A stretch of DNA of 64,000 nt from CAWCLK01 sp963796225 (lineage in GTDB: Bacteria > Actinomycetota > Nitriliruptoria > Nitriliruptorales > Nitriliruptoraceae). The DNA is taken from contig CAWCLK010000055.1 in NCBI GenBank assembly GCA_963796225.1, forward strand, positions 1 through 64,000. The letters run 5' to 3'. The translations under genes and the position numbers were made by a program. Of this stretch, positions 1-8,832 are shown in pieces; the first letter of the stretch is position 1; the number at the start of each line of letters is the position of its first letter. The notes under the pieces were generated by a model. The model was not told the origin of the DNA. It searched no databases and saw only the letters and a program-made list of their open reading frames with translations.

Positions 1-1682
1 CCAAGTCGGCCCAGGCGCCGTTCCACTTCTGGCTGCCCGGCGCGATGGCGGCACCCACGCCGGTGTCCGCCTACCTGCACTCGGCGACGATGGTGAAGGC
101 GGGCATCTACCTGCTCGCGCGGGTCGGCCCGGCCGCCGGCCCCACCGTCGACTGGTGGGGCCCTGCGGTCGTGACCGTCGGGGCGGTGTCGATGCTGGTC
201 GGCGGCTGGAAGGCCCTGCAGGCGACCGACCTCAAGGCGCTGCTGGCGTACGGCACCGTGTCGCAGCTCGGGTTCATCGTGCTGCTGGTCGGGCACGGCG
301 ACCCGGAGCTCGCGCACGCCGGCGTCACCCTGCTGCTGGCGCACGCGCTGTTCAAGGCCACGCTGTTCATGACCGCCGGGACCGTCGACCACCAGGCCCA
401 CACGCGTGACCTGCGTCGCCTGTCCGGCCTGTGGGGCCGAATGCCGCGGACCGGGATGGCCGCGGCCCTGGCCGTGGCGTCGATGGCGGGCGTGATCCCG
501 CTGTTCGGGTTCATCTCCAAGGAGGCCGCGCTCGAGTCGTCCCTGCATGCGGCGGTCGGCGGTTGGACGATGACCGCGGCGATCGTGGTCGGGTCGCTGT
601 TCACCACGGCCTATGGCCTGCGCTACCTGTGGGGGGCCTTCGCGACCAAGGACGAGCACGAGCTGATCGACGGAGGCGTGGACGCCGCCGAGGTGGCCCG
701 GCCGTCGCTGTCGTTCGAGCTGCCCGCGCTGGTGCTGACCGTGCTCACGGTCGGGTTCGGTCTGCTGGTCGGCCCGGCCGACGCGCTGGTGTCCTCCGCG
801 GCCGGGGTGCTGCACGGGGCCGAGACCGCCGAGATCCACCTGAAGCTGTGGCACGGCATCGGCCCGCCGCTGCTGCTCTCCCTGGTCGCCCTGGTCGGTG
901 GGTACGGGCTGTACCGGTGGCCCGCGGGCGTGCGGCGAGGGGCCGTGTGGACCGGCCGTGTGCCATCGGCCGAGCATGCCTACCGCCGGGCGCTGCCCGG
1001 CCTGCTGCGGCTGGCCGACCGGGTCACCGCCGTCGCCCAGCCGGGCTCGCTGCCCGTTTACGCCGCGGTCGTCCTGGCCACCGTCCTCGCCCTGCCCGGC
1101 ATCGCCGTCCTGCGCGGGTTCCGGCTGCCCGGCGACCTGGTCCTGGCCGAGTCGCCCCTGCAGGTCGCCGTCGGAGCGCTCGTCGTGGGGGCTGCCCTGG
1201 GAACGGCGTGGGTGCGCCGGCGCATGGCGGCGGTCCTGCTCCTCGGCGCTGTCGGGTACGGCGTCGCCGTGCTGTTCGTGCTGCAGGGCGCCCCCGACCT
1301 CGCCCTGACCCAGATGCTGGTCGAGACGCTCTCGCTCGCCGTCTTCGTCCTGGTCCTGCGACGACTGCCCGTCGACTTCGGGCACCACCCGTGGCGCTTC
1401 GGCCAGCGCCTGCGCATCGCGATCTCGGCGGCGGTCGGACTGTTCGTGGGCGGGGCGTTGCTGATGAGCTCGTCCGCCCGGACCGGTGGGACGGCGGCGA
1501 ACGAGTTCCTGGCCCGCGCGGCACCGGAGGGCGGGGGGCGCAACGTGGTCAACGTGATCCTCACCGACTTCCGGGCCCTGGACACCTTCGGCGAGATCAC
1601 CGTCCTCCTGATCGCCGCCATCGGGATCAGCCTCATGGTGCGCACGCCCACGCCGCCCGACGACGAGGAGGAGCAGGCATGA
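1..1682 (+). CDS. mrpA: Na+/H+ antiporter subunit MrpA, 5' end outside window
   Basis: The reading frame is open from base 3, so only the C-terminal 559 residues are present. Large membrane subunit of the Mrp (Mnh) cation/proton antiporter, homologous to NuoL of complex I. The visible N-terminal part has the proton-channel signature HFWLPGAMAAPTPVSAYLHS with the conserved Lys in SATMVKAG, followed by many hydrophobic segments. The last ~200 residues carry the MrpA-specific extension that resembles MrpB/MbhD (PDLALTQMLVETLSLAVFVL). The stop overlaps the next start in ATGA. First visible gene of a seven-gene operon; export of Na+ for pH and salt homeostasis is the known family role. Confidence 0.95.
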   Translation, partial: KSAQAPFHFWLPGAMAAPTPVSAYLHSATMVKAGIYLLARVGPAAGPTVDWWGPAVVTVGAVSMLVGGWKALQATDLKALLAYGTVSQLGFIVLLVGHGDPELAHAGVTLLLAHALFKATLFMTAGTVDHQAHTRDLRRLSGLWGRMPRTGMAAALAVASMAGVIPLFGFISKEAALESSLHAAVGGWTMTAAIVVGSLFTTAYGLRYLWGAFATKDEHELIDGGVDAAEVARPSLSFELPALVLTVLTVGFGLLVGPADALVSSAAGVLHGAETAEIHLKLWHGIGPPLLLSLVALVGGYGLYRWPAGVRRGAVWTGRVPSAEHAYRRALPGLLRLADRVTAVAQPGSLPVYAAVVLATVLALPGIAVLRGFRLPGDLVLAESPLQVAVGALVVGAALGTAWVRRRMAAVLLLGAVGYGVAVLFVLQGAPDLALTQMLVETLSLAVFVLVLRRLPVDFGHHPWRFGQRLRIAISAAVGLFVGGALLMSSSARTGGTAANEFLARAAPEGGGRNVVNVILTDFRALDTFGEITVLLIAAIGISLMVRTPTPPDDEEEQA

Positions 1683-2125
1683 CGACCCCGCCCCGCAGCC
1701 TGATCCTCGACACGGTGCTGGACATGGTCACCCGCACCGCCCTGCTGTTCTCGGCGTTCCTGCTGTTCGCCGGCCACAACGCCCCCGGGGGCGGGTTCGT
1801 CGGCGGGCTCGTGGCCGCCACCGCCCTGGTCCTGCGGTACGTCGCCGGCGGGGCCGACGAGGTCGACGCCCTCGCCGCCGTGCACGAGAACACGCTGCTC
1901 GGCACGGGCCTGCTGCTGGCGGCGCTGACGGGCGCCACGGGCTGGATCGCGGGCGGGACGTTGCTGTCCAGCGCGAAGCTCGAGGTGGACGTCCCCGTGC
2001 TCGGGACGCTGAAGGCGACCTCGGCCCTGCCCTTCGACGTCGGGGTCTACCTCGTGGTCGTGGGGCTGGGCCTGGCCCTCCTGCGCTCGCTGGGTGCCTC
2101 AGCGGACGAGGAGGGGACGGCATGA
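1679..2125 (+). CDS. mrpB: Na+/H+ antiporter subunit MrpB
   Basis: 148 residues, the normal MrpB/MnhB size. Four predicted membrane helices; the family signature FAGHNAPGGGFVGGL lies near residue 35. Membrane subunit of the Mrp antiporter complex. The ATG overlaps the mrpA stop by four bases (ATGA), and its own stop overlaps the mrpC start the same way, so translation is probably coupled along the operon. Confidence 0.95.
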   Translation: MTTPPRSLILDTVLDMVTRTALLFSAFLLFAGHNAPGGGFVGGLVAATALVLRYVAGGADEVDALAAVHENTLLGTGLLLAALTGATGWIAGGTLLSSAKLEVDVPVLGTLKATSALPFDVGVYLVVVGLGLALLRSLGASADEEGTA

Positions 2126-2526
2126 CCCTGCTCCTCGCCGTCACCGTGGCCGTGCTGTACGGCGTCGGCACGTGGTTGATCCTCCAGCGCTCGCTGTCGC
2201 GCATCGTGATCGGGCTGGCGGTGCTCGGGCACGGGGCCAACCTGCTGCTGCTCGCCGCGGGGGGCCGGGCGGGCGGCGTGCCGGTGGCCGGTGCCGACCC
2301 GGCGACCACGGCGGACCCGCTGCCGCAGGCGCTGGCCCTGACCGCGATCGTGATCACCTTCGGGGTCAGCGGCTTCCTCCTGGCCATGGCCTACCGCAGC
2401 TGGCGCTTCGGGGAGGACGACGCCGTGGAGGACGACATCGAGGACCGCCGCATCGCCGAGGCGCTGCGGCACCGCGAGGCCGACCGCGCACACACGCGCG
2501 AGCGCACGGCGGAGGAGTCGTCGTGA
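2122..2526 (+). CDS. mrpC: Na+/H+ antiporter subunit MrpC (NuoK-like)
   Basis: 134 residues with three hydrophobic helices, homologous to NuoK/MnhC. The motif SRIVIGLAVLGHGANLLLL matches the conserved second helix, and DPLPQALALTAIVITFGVSG matches the third. A charged C-terminal tail (about residues 95-134) extends into the cytoplasm. ATGA overlap with mrpB; the downstream mrpD begins at GTG within this gene's stop (GTGA). Confidence 0.95.
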   Translation: MTLLLAVTVAVLYGVGTWLILQRSLSRIVIGLAVLGHGANLLLLAAGGRAGGVPVAGADPATTADPLPQALALTAIVITFGVSGFLLAMAYRSWRFGEDDAVEDDIEDRRIAEALRHREADRAHTRERTAEESS

Positions 2527-4022
2527 CCCCCGAGCTCGTGCTGCCGCTGCTCATCGCCCTGCCCCTCGGCGCGGCCGCCCTGTCCCTGCTGCTGGCCACC
2601 CGACGCCTGGTGGCCCAGCGTGTCCTCAGCCTGCTGGTGCTGTCCACGCTGCTGGTGCTGTCGGGCTGGGTGCTGGCCCACGTCTGGGACGGCTCGGTGG
2701 CATCGGTGCCGATCGGCGGGCGCGATCCGACGATCGGGATCGTGATCGCCGCCGACCCCCTGTCGGGGATCATGCTCGTGGTGTCGTCGCTGATGCTGTT
2801 GGTCGTGATGGTCTACGCCATCGGCTCGACGCGCACGAAGGACCAGGCGCCGGCCTTCCACCCCGTCTACCTGGTGCTCGCCGCCGGCGTGGCCGCGTCG
2901 TTCCTCACCGCCGACCTGTTCAACCTGTTCGTCTCGTTCGAGGTGATGCTGACGGCCTCGTACGTCCTCATCACGCTCGGTGGGTCGCGCGCCCAGGTGC
3001 GGCACGGCATGACCTACGTGGTCATCGGCCTGCTCGCCTCGACGCTGTTCATCACCGCCGTCGGGCTGGTGTACGCCGCCACCGGGACGGTCAACCTCGC
3101 CGACCTCGCGGGCGCGCTCGAGCAGGTCGACCCGGCGGTGCGCACCGCCCTCGGCCTCCTCCTGCTGGTCGTGTTCGGCGTGAAGGCCGCGATCTTCCCG
3201 TTGTTCCAGTGGCTGCCCGACAGCTACCCGACCGCCCCGTCCCCGGTGACCGCGCTGTTCGCCGGCCTGCTCACCAAGGTCGGCGTGTACGCGATCATCC
3301 GCACCCAGACGTTGCTGTTCCCGACGGGCGGGACCGCCTCGACGATCCTGCTGGTGCTCGCCGCCCTGACCATGACCGTCGGCGTGTTCGGCGCGATCGC
3401 CCAGGACGACGTCAAGCGCATCCTGTCCTTCCACATCGTCAGCCAGATCGGCTACATGATCTTCGGGCTGGGCCTGTTCTCGCTGGCCGGGGTGGCCGGC
3501 GCGGTGCTCTACATCGTCCACCACATCGTGGTGAAGACCACCCTGTTCCTCGTCGGCGGGATCATCGAGGAGACCACCGGCACCGGGCAGCTGCACCGGC
3601 TCGGCGGCCTGTTGCACGGCGCGCCGCTGCTGGCCGCGCTGTTCCTGCTGCCGGCCCTCAGCCTGGCCGGGATCCCACCGCTGTCCGGCTTCGTGGCCAA
3701 GCTCGCGCTCGTCCAGGCCGGGTTCGGGGCCCAGCAGTGGGCCGCCGCCGGCGTCGCGCTGGCCGTCAGCCTCTTCACGCTGTTCTCGATGACCAAGATC
3801 TGGAACGGCGTGTTCTGGGGCGCGCCCGACGAGCTGCCGCCCCACGCCGAGTCGGTCCAGGGCAGCTTCCGCGCCCCGCGGCTGATGACCGCGTCGACCG
3901 CGGTCATGGTGGCCGTGTCGCTGGGGTTCGTGGTCGTGGCCGGTCCGCTGTACGCGTTCAGCGAGCGGGCGGCCACCGTCCTGCTCGACCGCACCGACTA
4001 CATCGAGGCGGTGCTGCGATGA
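2523..4022 (+). CDS. mrpD: Na+/H+ antiporter subunit MrpD (NuoN/M-like)
   Basis: 499 residues starting at GTG (2523), chosen because GTGA couples it to mrpC and the protein then begins directly at the first helix (TPELVLPLLIALPLG). About 14 membrane segments. Conserved proton-channel elements are visible: the glutamate in LFVSFEVMLTASYVL, the lysine in VFGVKAAIFPLFQWLPDSYP, and the helix-break region around DDVKRILSFHIVSQIGYM. Antiporter core subunit partnering MrpA. Ends in ATGA with mrpE. Confidence 0.95.
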   Translation: MTPELVLPLLIALPLGAAALSLLLATRRLVAQRVLSLLVLSTLLVLSGWVLAHVWDGSVASVPIGGRDPTIGIVIAADPLSGIMLVVSSLMLLVVMVYAIGSTRTKDQAPAFHPVYLVLAAGVAASFLTADLFNLFVSFEVMLTASYVLITLGGSRAQVRHGMTYVVIGLLASTLFITAVGLVYAATGTVNLADLAGALEQVDPAVRTALGLLLLVVFGVKAAIFPLFQWLPDSYPTAPSPVTALFAGLLTKVGVYAIIRTQTLLFPTGGTASTILLVLAALTMTVGVFGAIAQDDVKRILSFHIVSQIGYMIFGLGLFSLAGVAGAVLYIVHHIVVKTTLFLVGGIIEETTGTGQLHRLGGLLHGAPLLAALFLLPALSLAGIPPLSGFVAKLALVQAGFGAQQWAAAGVALAVSLFTLFSMTKIWNGVFWGAPDELPPHAESVQGSFRAPRLMTASTAVMVAVSLGFVVVAGPLYAFSERAATVLLDRTDYIEAVLR

Positions 4023-4579
4023 GCCGCTCACCCCGCCCCGCCCCGCTGGCCGGGTCCCGCGACGTCCTGCGGGTCCTCGCGGTGGTCGTCTGGTCGATCG
4101 TGGTCTGGACGGCGCTGTGGGGCGCGCCCACGGCGGCGAACGTGCTGTGGGGCGCTGTGCTGGGGCTCGCGACGTTGCGGTTGCGTCCGGTCACGCACAA
4201 GGAGCACCGCCTGCCGGTCCGGCCCGTGGCGATCGCACGGTTCGGGCTGGTGTTCCTGTGGGCCCTGGTCCGGGCCAGTGCCGTGGTCGCGTGGGAGGTC
4301 GTGACCCCCACCAACGACATCAACGAGGGGATCGTGGCGGTCCCGCTGCGGACCCGCTCGCCGGGGCTGATCACCCTGATCGGCAACGCCATCTCGTTGA
4401 CGCCGGGGACGCTGACCCTCGAGGTGCGTCGGGAGCCGCCCACGCTCTACGTCCACGTGCTGCACCTGCGCGCCATCGAGCACGTGCGCGCCGACATCCA
4501 TCACCTCGAGGCGGTCGCCCTGGCCGCCTTCGGCCACGAGCCCCCTGCCGCCACCGCCCGGGAGGAGACCCCGTCATGA
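4019..4579 (+). CDS. mrpE: Na+/H+ antiporter subunit MrpE
   Basis: 186 residues. Two or three N-terminal hydrophobic segments (VVVWSIVVWTALWG; ANVLWGAVLGLATL) precede the conserved cytoplasmic domain with PLRTRSPGLITLIGNAISLTPGTL, diagnostic of MrpE/MnhE. The C-terminal ~20 residues are charged and poorly conserved. Small subunit required for assembly of the Mrp complex in characterised systems. ATGA overlaps at both ends. Confidence 0.94.
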   Translation: MSRSPRPAPLAGSRDVLRVLAVVVWSIVVWTALWGAPTAANVLWGAVLGLATLRLRPVTHKEHRLPVRPVAIARFGLVFLWALVRASAVVAWEVVTPTNDINEGIVAVPLRTRSPGLITLIGNAISLTPGTLTLEVRREPPTLYVHVLHLRAIEHVRADIHHLEAVALAAFGHEPPAATAREETPS

Positions 4580-4839
4580 TGCTGCTCACCTCGACCGCCC
4601 TCGGCCTGCTCGCCGTCGCGGCCGCGCTGTGCCTGGTCCGCCTCGTGCGTGGCGGGTCGTTCCCGGACCGCATCGTCGCGCTGGACACCCTCCTGGTCGT
4701 CGTCGTGTGCGGCATCGCGGTCGGGGCGGTGCGCACCGGGTCGGGCGAGTTCCTCGACGTGCTCGTCGTCGCGTCCCTGCTGGGGTTCACCGGCACGGCC
4801 CTCGTGGCCCGTTTCATCGAGCGACGGGGGGCGCGATGA
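4576..4839 (+). CDS. mrpF: Na+/H+ antiporter subunit MrpF
   Basis: 87 residues with three hydrophobic helices. The conserved motif GGSFPDRIVALDTL, with the Asp implicated in sodium handling in the family, is near residue 27-40. Start ATG at 4576 sits within the ATGATG at the end of mrpE. Membrane subunit of the antiporter. Confidence 0.93.
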   Translation: MMLLTSTALGLLAVAAALCLVRLVRGGSFPDRIVALDTLLVVVVCGIAVGAVRTGSGEFLDVLVVASLLGFTGTALVARFIERRGAR

Positions 4840-5174
4840 TCCTCGAGGTCCTCGGCGGCGCCATGATCCTGGTCGGGGCGGCGCTGGCCGTCATCGCCGG
4901 ACTGGGGCTGCAGCGCTTCCCCGACGTGTTCGCCCGCATGCACGCGGCGGCCAAGCCGGCCACCCTCGGGCTGGCGCTGGTGCTGGGCGGGGCGGCCCTG
5001 CTGGTGCCCGACACCGGCAGCCGCGCGAAGCTGCTGCTCGTGGTCGTCCTGCAGTTCGTCACCGCCCCGGTCGGGTCACACCTCGTCGGGCGCGCCGCCT
5101 ACCGCGCCGGCACCGAGCTGGCGCCGGGCACGTCCGTCGACGAGCTCGCCGACGCGGAACCGGGTCAGTCGTGA
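4836..5174 (+). CDS. mrpG: Na+/H+ antiporter subunit MrpG
   Basis: 112 residues, three helices, with the MrpG/MnhG/PhaG signature GLQRFPDVFARMHAAAKPATLG in its middle. Last gene of the Mrp operon. Its final ten bases overlap, tail to tail, the end of the opposing GerW-like gene, so no separate terminator fits between them. Confidence 0.94.
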   Translation: MILEVLGGAMILVGAALAVIAGLGLQRFPDVFARMHAAAKPATLGLALVLGGAALLVPDTGSRAKLLLVVVLQFVTAPVGSHLVGRAAYRAGTELAPGTSVDELADAEPGQS

Positions 5175-5536
5175 CGCCGTGAGGCGACATGCTCTGCGGC
5201 CACGCGGTACCGGGCCCGGCGGGTCAGCATGCGCGTGACCATCCAGACCATCGCCACCGCCCCGACGGTGCCGACAACCTGGTTGACGTCCACGGCGGGG
5301 CGCCAGCTGACCTCGCCGCCACGGACCACGTAGGCGCCGGCGGGGCGGGCGCCCACGCCGAAGCCCCCGCCCTCGCCCTCGTCGCCGTCCTTGCCGTGAC
5401 CGCCGCCGCCCCCGGCACCACCCGACACGCGGGCGGCAGCGATGATGGTCACACCGTCGACCTCGTGGGGCGGGGCGAACACGCGCTGGACGGTGATGCT
5501 CTCGCGGGCTTCGTGGACCAGGTCGGTGACCTGCAT
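5165..5536 (-). CDS. GerW/YtfJ-family small protein
   Basis: 123 residues if started at the internal ATG (5536), which has AGGAGGGC about nine bases upstream; a longer GTG start is possible at 5566 but has no good ribosome site. The N-terminal half (EARESITVQRVFAPPHEVDG) and the glycine-rich centre with GGGFGVGARPAGAYVV match the GerW/YtfJ family, followed by one hydrophobic C-terminal helix (VVGTVGAVAMVWMVTRML). Despite the name, the family is common in non-sporulating actinobacteria and its function there is unknown. Convergent with mrpG. Confidence 0.75.
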   Translation of the reverse strand: MQVTDLVHEARESITVQRVFAPPHEVDGVTIIAAARVSGGAGGGGGHGKDGDEGEGGGFGVGARPAGAYVVRGGEVSWRPAVDVNQVVGTVGAVAMVWMVTRMLTRRARYRVAAEHVASRRHD

Positions 5537-5612
5537 GGTCGTGCCCTCCTGCACAGGTCCTCCCATGGTGCGCCTTCCCGTGAGGTGCGAGAAGGGCCGG
5601 AGGACCCGGTGC

Positions 5613-7079
5613 TCACCAGGTGTGGACCGGCTCGTTGGACCGCATGTGCTCGAGGTAGAGCTGGGTCATGGCCAGCAGCGCGTCGGGCCGGTCCAGGCCG
5701 TGGTCGAACCCGTCGCGGTAGGCGGCGACCTGCCAGCTGGCCCCGTTGGTGCGACGCAGGCATCGCTGTTCGATGATGCCGAGGTAGTGGTCGCGGTCGC
5801 GCCGGTCGATGCCCCAGCGGTCCAGGCCGGCGTGGGCGATGGGCAGCAGCGTGCGGAGCACGAGCTCGGTGGCGGGCACCTCGCCGACGCCCGGCCAGAA
5901 CAGCGACGCGTCGATTCCGTCCCGGGCGGCAGCGACGAAGTTCTGCTGGGCGGCCTGGAAGGACAGCTGGCGCGTGATGGGCGGGTCCAGCTCGGCCACG
6001 CCCCGCACCAGCCCGTAGTACAGCGCGGCGTTGGCGATCGCGTCGACGACCGTCGGGCCAGCCGGCAGGACACGGTTCTCGATGCGCACGTGGGGTTTGC
6101 CCCGCGCCACCGCGTAGACGGGGCGGTTCCAGCGGTAGACGGTGCCGTTGTGCAGGGTCAGCTCGCGCAGGTGCGGGACGTCGCCGCGGGCCAGGACCTC
6201 CTCGGGGTCCTCCGCGTCGAGCAGCGGCAGCAGCGCCGGGAAGTAGCGGACGTTCTCGTCGAAGAGGTCCGTGACCGCGTCGATCCAGCGTTCGCCGAAC
6301 CACACCCGGGGCCGCACGCCCTGGGCGGTGAGCTCCTCGGGGCGGGTGTCGATGGTCTGCTCGAACACGGCGATGCGCGTCTCGCGCCACAGCTCCTTGC
6401 CCAGGAAGAACGGGGAGTTGGCCGCCATCGCCACCTGCGGACCCGCGATGGCCTGCGCGGCGTTCCACACGGTCGAGAACCCGTCGGGGGAGACCTGCAG
6501 GTGCAGCTGCACCGACGTCGCGGCGGCCTCCATCATGATCGAGTTGGCTTCGAGCCGCAGCTTCTCGGGGCCCTCGATGTCGACCACGAGGTCCTCGCCC
6601 CGCGCCTCGAGCACCTGTTCGTTGAGCAGGTGGTACCGGGGGTTGGCCGACATCGACTGGATGGTGATGTCGAGGTCCGCCAGGGTCGGCAGGATCCCGA
6701 TCATGGCGATGCCCGCGTCCATCTCGTCTGCTCGACGCTGGGCGTGCTCGAAGGAGGTGACCAGCTCCTCCTCCATCTCGCGGAACATCGTCCCCGACAG
6801 CTTGTGGGGCGCGAGGTTGAACTCGATGTTGAACTGGGCGAGCTCGGTCTGGAAGTCCTCCGACGCGATGCGGTCCAGCAGCTCGGCGTTGACGTTGGCG
6901 GGACGCCCGTCGGCGTCGACGACGTAGAACTCCATCTCGAGGCCGGCGAGCTTGCGTTCCATCTCGAACGCGTCGGCCGCCAGCATGCGTTCGAGGACCC
7001 CGAGGCAGCGCTTGACCTTGTCGCGGTAGCGCTGGCGGTCCTCGCGGGTGAACTGCACCCGCTCGATCTCCTCGCCCAC
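5613..7079 (-). CDS. Glutamate-cysteine ligase family protein (GCS2)
   Basis: 488 residues. Carboxylate-amine ligase of the GCS2 fold, which joins glutamate to an amino group with ATP. Visible family elements are GLEMEFYVVDADG (metal/glutamate site), the FNIEFNLAPHKLSG segment, and MEAAATSVQLHLQVSPDGF and KPHVRIENRVLPAGPT in the central and C-terminal parts. Start GTG at 7079 has GGAG five bases upstream. Actinobacteria normally use mycothiol rather than glutathione, so the substrate may be for ergothioneine or another gamma-glutamyl compound; this cannot be settled from sequence. Single gene, transcribed away from the GNAT-nagA pair. Confidence 0.82.
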   Translation of the reverse strand: MGEEIERVQFTREDRQRYRDKVKRCLGVLERMLAADAFEMERKLAGLEMEFYVVDADGRPANVNAELLDRIASEDFQTELAQFNIEFNLAPHKLSGTMFREMEEELVTSFEHAQRRADEMDAGIAMIGILPTLADLDITIQSMSANPRYHLLNEQVLEARGEDLVVDIEGPEKLRLEANSIMMEAAATSVQLHLQVSPDGFSTVWNAAQAIAGPQVAMAANSPFFLGKELWRETRIAVFEQTIDTRPEELTAQGVRPRVWFGERWIDAVTDLFDENVRYFPALLPLLDAEDPEEVLARGDVPHLRELTLHNGTVYRWNRPVYAVARGKPHVRIENRVLPAGPTVVDAIANAALYYGLVRGVAELDPPITRQLSFQAAQQNFVAAARDGIDASLFWPGVGEVPATELVLRTLLPIAHAGLDRWGIDRRDRDHYLGIIEQRCLRRTNGASWQVAAYRDGFDHGLDRPDALLAMTQLYLEHMRSNEPVHTW

Positions 7080-7206
7080 GCTGGCTCCCGCCCCGGGTTT
7101 GGTCCTGTGCCCCGGTCACACCCGATACTAGGACCGTGCCCCCGGGGGACCGGTGGACCCGTGACCGACCGGGTCCCGTCCCGGGGCCGGTCTGTGAGCA
7201 TGCACC

Positions 7207-7713
7207 GTGGACACCGACATCCAGATCCGCGAGTCCCGCGGCGAGGACCTCGACACGATCCTGTGGCTCAACCGCGGGGCGTTGCCGGCGGTCGGGGACG
7301 TCGACGAGCGAGAGCTGTGGCGCCTGGTCGAGCAGTCGGCCACGACGCTGGTCGCCACCGAGGGCGACGGCGGCGGGGTCGTGGCCTTCGCCATCGTGTT
7401 CGGTCCGGGCGCCGAGTACGAGTCCCCGAACTACCGCTTCTTCGCCGACCGCTACCCGTCCTTCCGGTACGTCGACCGGGTCGTGGTCGAGCCGGCCCAC
7501 GCCCGGCACGGGATCGGGTCGGCGCTGTACGAGCGCGTGGTCGCCGACGCCGAGGCCGCCGGGGCGCCGGTCGTCACCGCCGAGGTCAACGTGCAGCCGC
7601 CGAACCAGGCCTCGCTGGCCTTCCACGCCGCGCACGGCTTCATGGGTGTCGGCGAGCAGGACACCGAGGGTGGGGCCAAGCGGGTCCGGCTGCTCGTGCG
7701 CGACCTGGCGTGA
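7207..7713 (+). CDS. GNAT-family N-acetyltransferase
   Basis: 168 residues starting with GTG. GNAT fold: the acetyl-CoA loop is in VVEPAHARHGIGSALYERVV (R/Q-x-x-G-x-G/A type), and the C-terminal beta-strand/helix NQASLAFHAAHGFMGVGEQ is typical of the superfamily. It resembles the predicted-acetyltransferase group COG3818. The acceptor substrate is unknown. Its stop overlaps the nagA start (GTGA), so the two are likely co-translated and the acetyltransferase may act in amino-sugar metabolism, though that link is inference. Confidence 0.82.
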   Translation: MDTDIQIRESRGEDLDTILWLNRGALPAVGDVDERELWRLVEQSATTLVATEGDGGGVVAFAIVFGPGAEYESPNYRFFADRYPSFRYVDRVVVEPAHARHGIGSALYERVVADAEAAGAPVVTAEVNVQPPNQASLAFHAAHGFMGVGEQDTEGGAKRVRLLVRDLA

Positions 7714-8822
7714 CCACCACGCGCGTCGTGGGGCGGACCGGCACGGCACCCGACGCGCCGGTCGTGGCCGTCACCTGCGAGGACGGGGTGATCGCGTCCG
7801 TCGACGAGCTCGCTGCGCCCCGCCCCGGCGACGCCACGCGCGTCCTGCGTCCCGGGCTGGTCGACCTGCAGGTCAACGGCGTCGGGACCGTCGACCTCAC
7901 GACGGACCCGGGGGGAATCTGGGAGGTCGGCGCCGCGCTGGCCGCCGAGGGCGTGACGGCGTTCCTGCCGACCCTGGTGTCGCCGTCACGGATGCGCGTC
8001 GACGAGGCCGTCGCGGTGCTGCGTGCCGGGGCGCCCGCCGGGTGGGTCGGGGCGCGGCCGCTGGGGTGGCACGTGGAGGGGCCCCACCTCGCGCCGGGGC
8101 GGCGCGGGGCGCACCCGCCGGACGCGCTGCGGGACGTCCTGCCGGACGAGGCCGCGACGTGGGCGCGTCCCGACGTCCGCGTGGTCACGCTGGCGCCGGA
8201 ACGCGCCGGGGCGCTGGGCCTGGTGGCCGGCCTGGCGGGGCGGGGCGTGGTCGTCGCGCTCGGCCACACCGACACCGACGTCGCCACGGCCCGTGCCGCC
8301 GTCGACGCCGGGGCGCGGCTCGTCACCCACTGGCCCAACGCCATGGCGCCCCTGCACCACCGCGCGCCCGGGCTGGCGGGACTGGCGCTGGTCGACGACC
8401 GCCTGTGGGTCGGCGTGATCGCCGACGGTCATCACGTCGGCGACGTCGCCCTGGCGCTGGCCCATCGCGCGGCGGGGGAGCGGGTCGTGCTCGTCAGCGA
8501 CCGGGTCGCGGCCGGCGCCGACGGGGCGGGGAGCCTCGCGGGGCACCCGGTCCGGGTCGCCGACGGGGCCGCGCGCCATCCGGAGGGCCAGTTGGCCGGC
8601 GCCGTCGCCGGGCTCGGTGTCGGCGTGGGGGGCTGGGCCCGGGCCACCGGCACGACGGCCGACGACGCGTGGGCCGCCGCCAGCACGCGTCCGGCGGCCG
8701 TGCTGGGGATCGCACAGGCCGCCGGTGTGGTGGTGGGCGCCCCGGCCGACCTCGTGGTGCTGGAGGAGGACGGCACGGTGAGCGCCACGGTGGTGGGCGG
8801 CGTGGTGGTCCACGCCGCCTGA
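7710..8822 (+). CDS. nagA: N-acetylglucosamine-6-phosphate deacetylase
   Basis: 370 residues, GTG start inside the upstream stop. Amidohydrolase that removes acetate from GlcNAc-6-phosphate in amino-sugar recycling. Conserved residues seen: RPGLVDLQVNG, the metal glutamate in WHVEGPHLAP, the histidine in LGHTDTD, the second metal histidine region THWPNAMAPLHHR, and the catalytic Asp in LVSDRVAAG. N-terminal and C-terminal small beta domain strands (GAPADLVVLEEDGTV) are complete. Somewhat unusual is THWPNAM in place of the usual THLFNAM. Confidence 0.88.
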   Translation: MTTTRVVGRTGTAPDAPVVAVTCEDGVIASVDELAAPRPGDATRVLRPGLVDLQVNGVGTVDLTTDPGGIWEVGAALAAEGVTAFLPTLVSPSRMRVDEAVAVLRAGAPAGWVGARPLGWHVEGPHLAPGRRGAHPPDALRDVLPDEAATWARPDVRVVTLAPERAGALGLVAGLAGRGVVVALGHTDTDVATARAAVDAGARLVTHWPNAMAPLHHRAPGLAGLALVDDRLWVGVIADGHHVGDVALALAHRAAGERVVLVSDRVAAGADGAGSLAGHPVRVADGAARHPEGQLAGAVAGLGVGVGGWARATGTTADDAWAAASTRPAAVLGIAQAAGVVVGAPADLVVLEEDGTVSATVVGGVVVHAA

Positions 8823-8832
8823 CGGGGTGGGG

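Noticed and set aside
2391..4031. 546-codon minus frame
   Set aside because: Shadow of mrpD with Gln/Arg/His-rich repeat-like translation.
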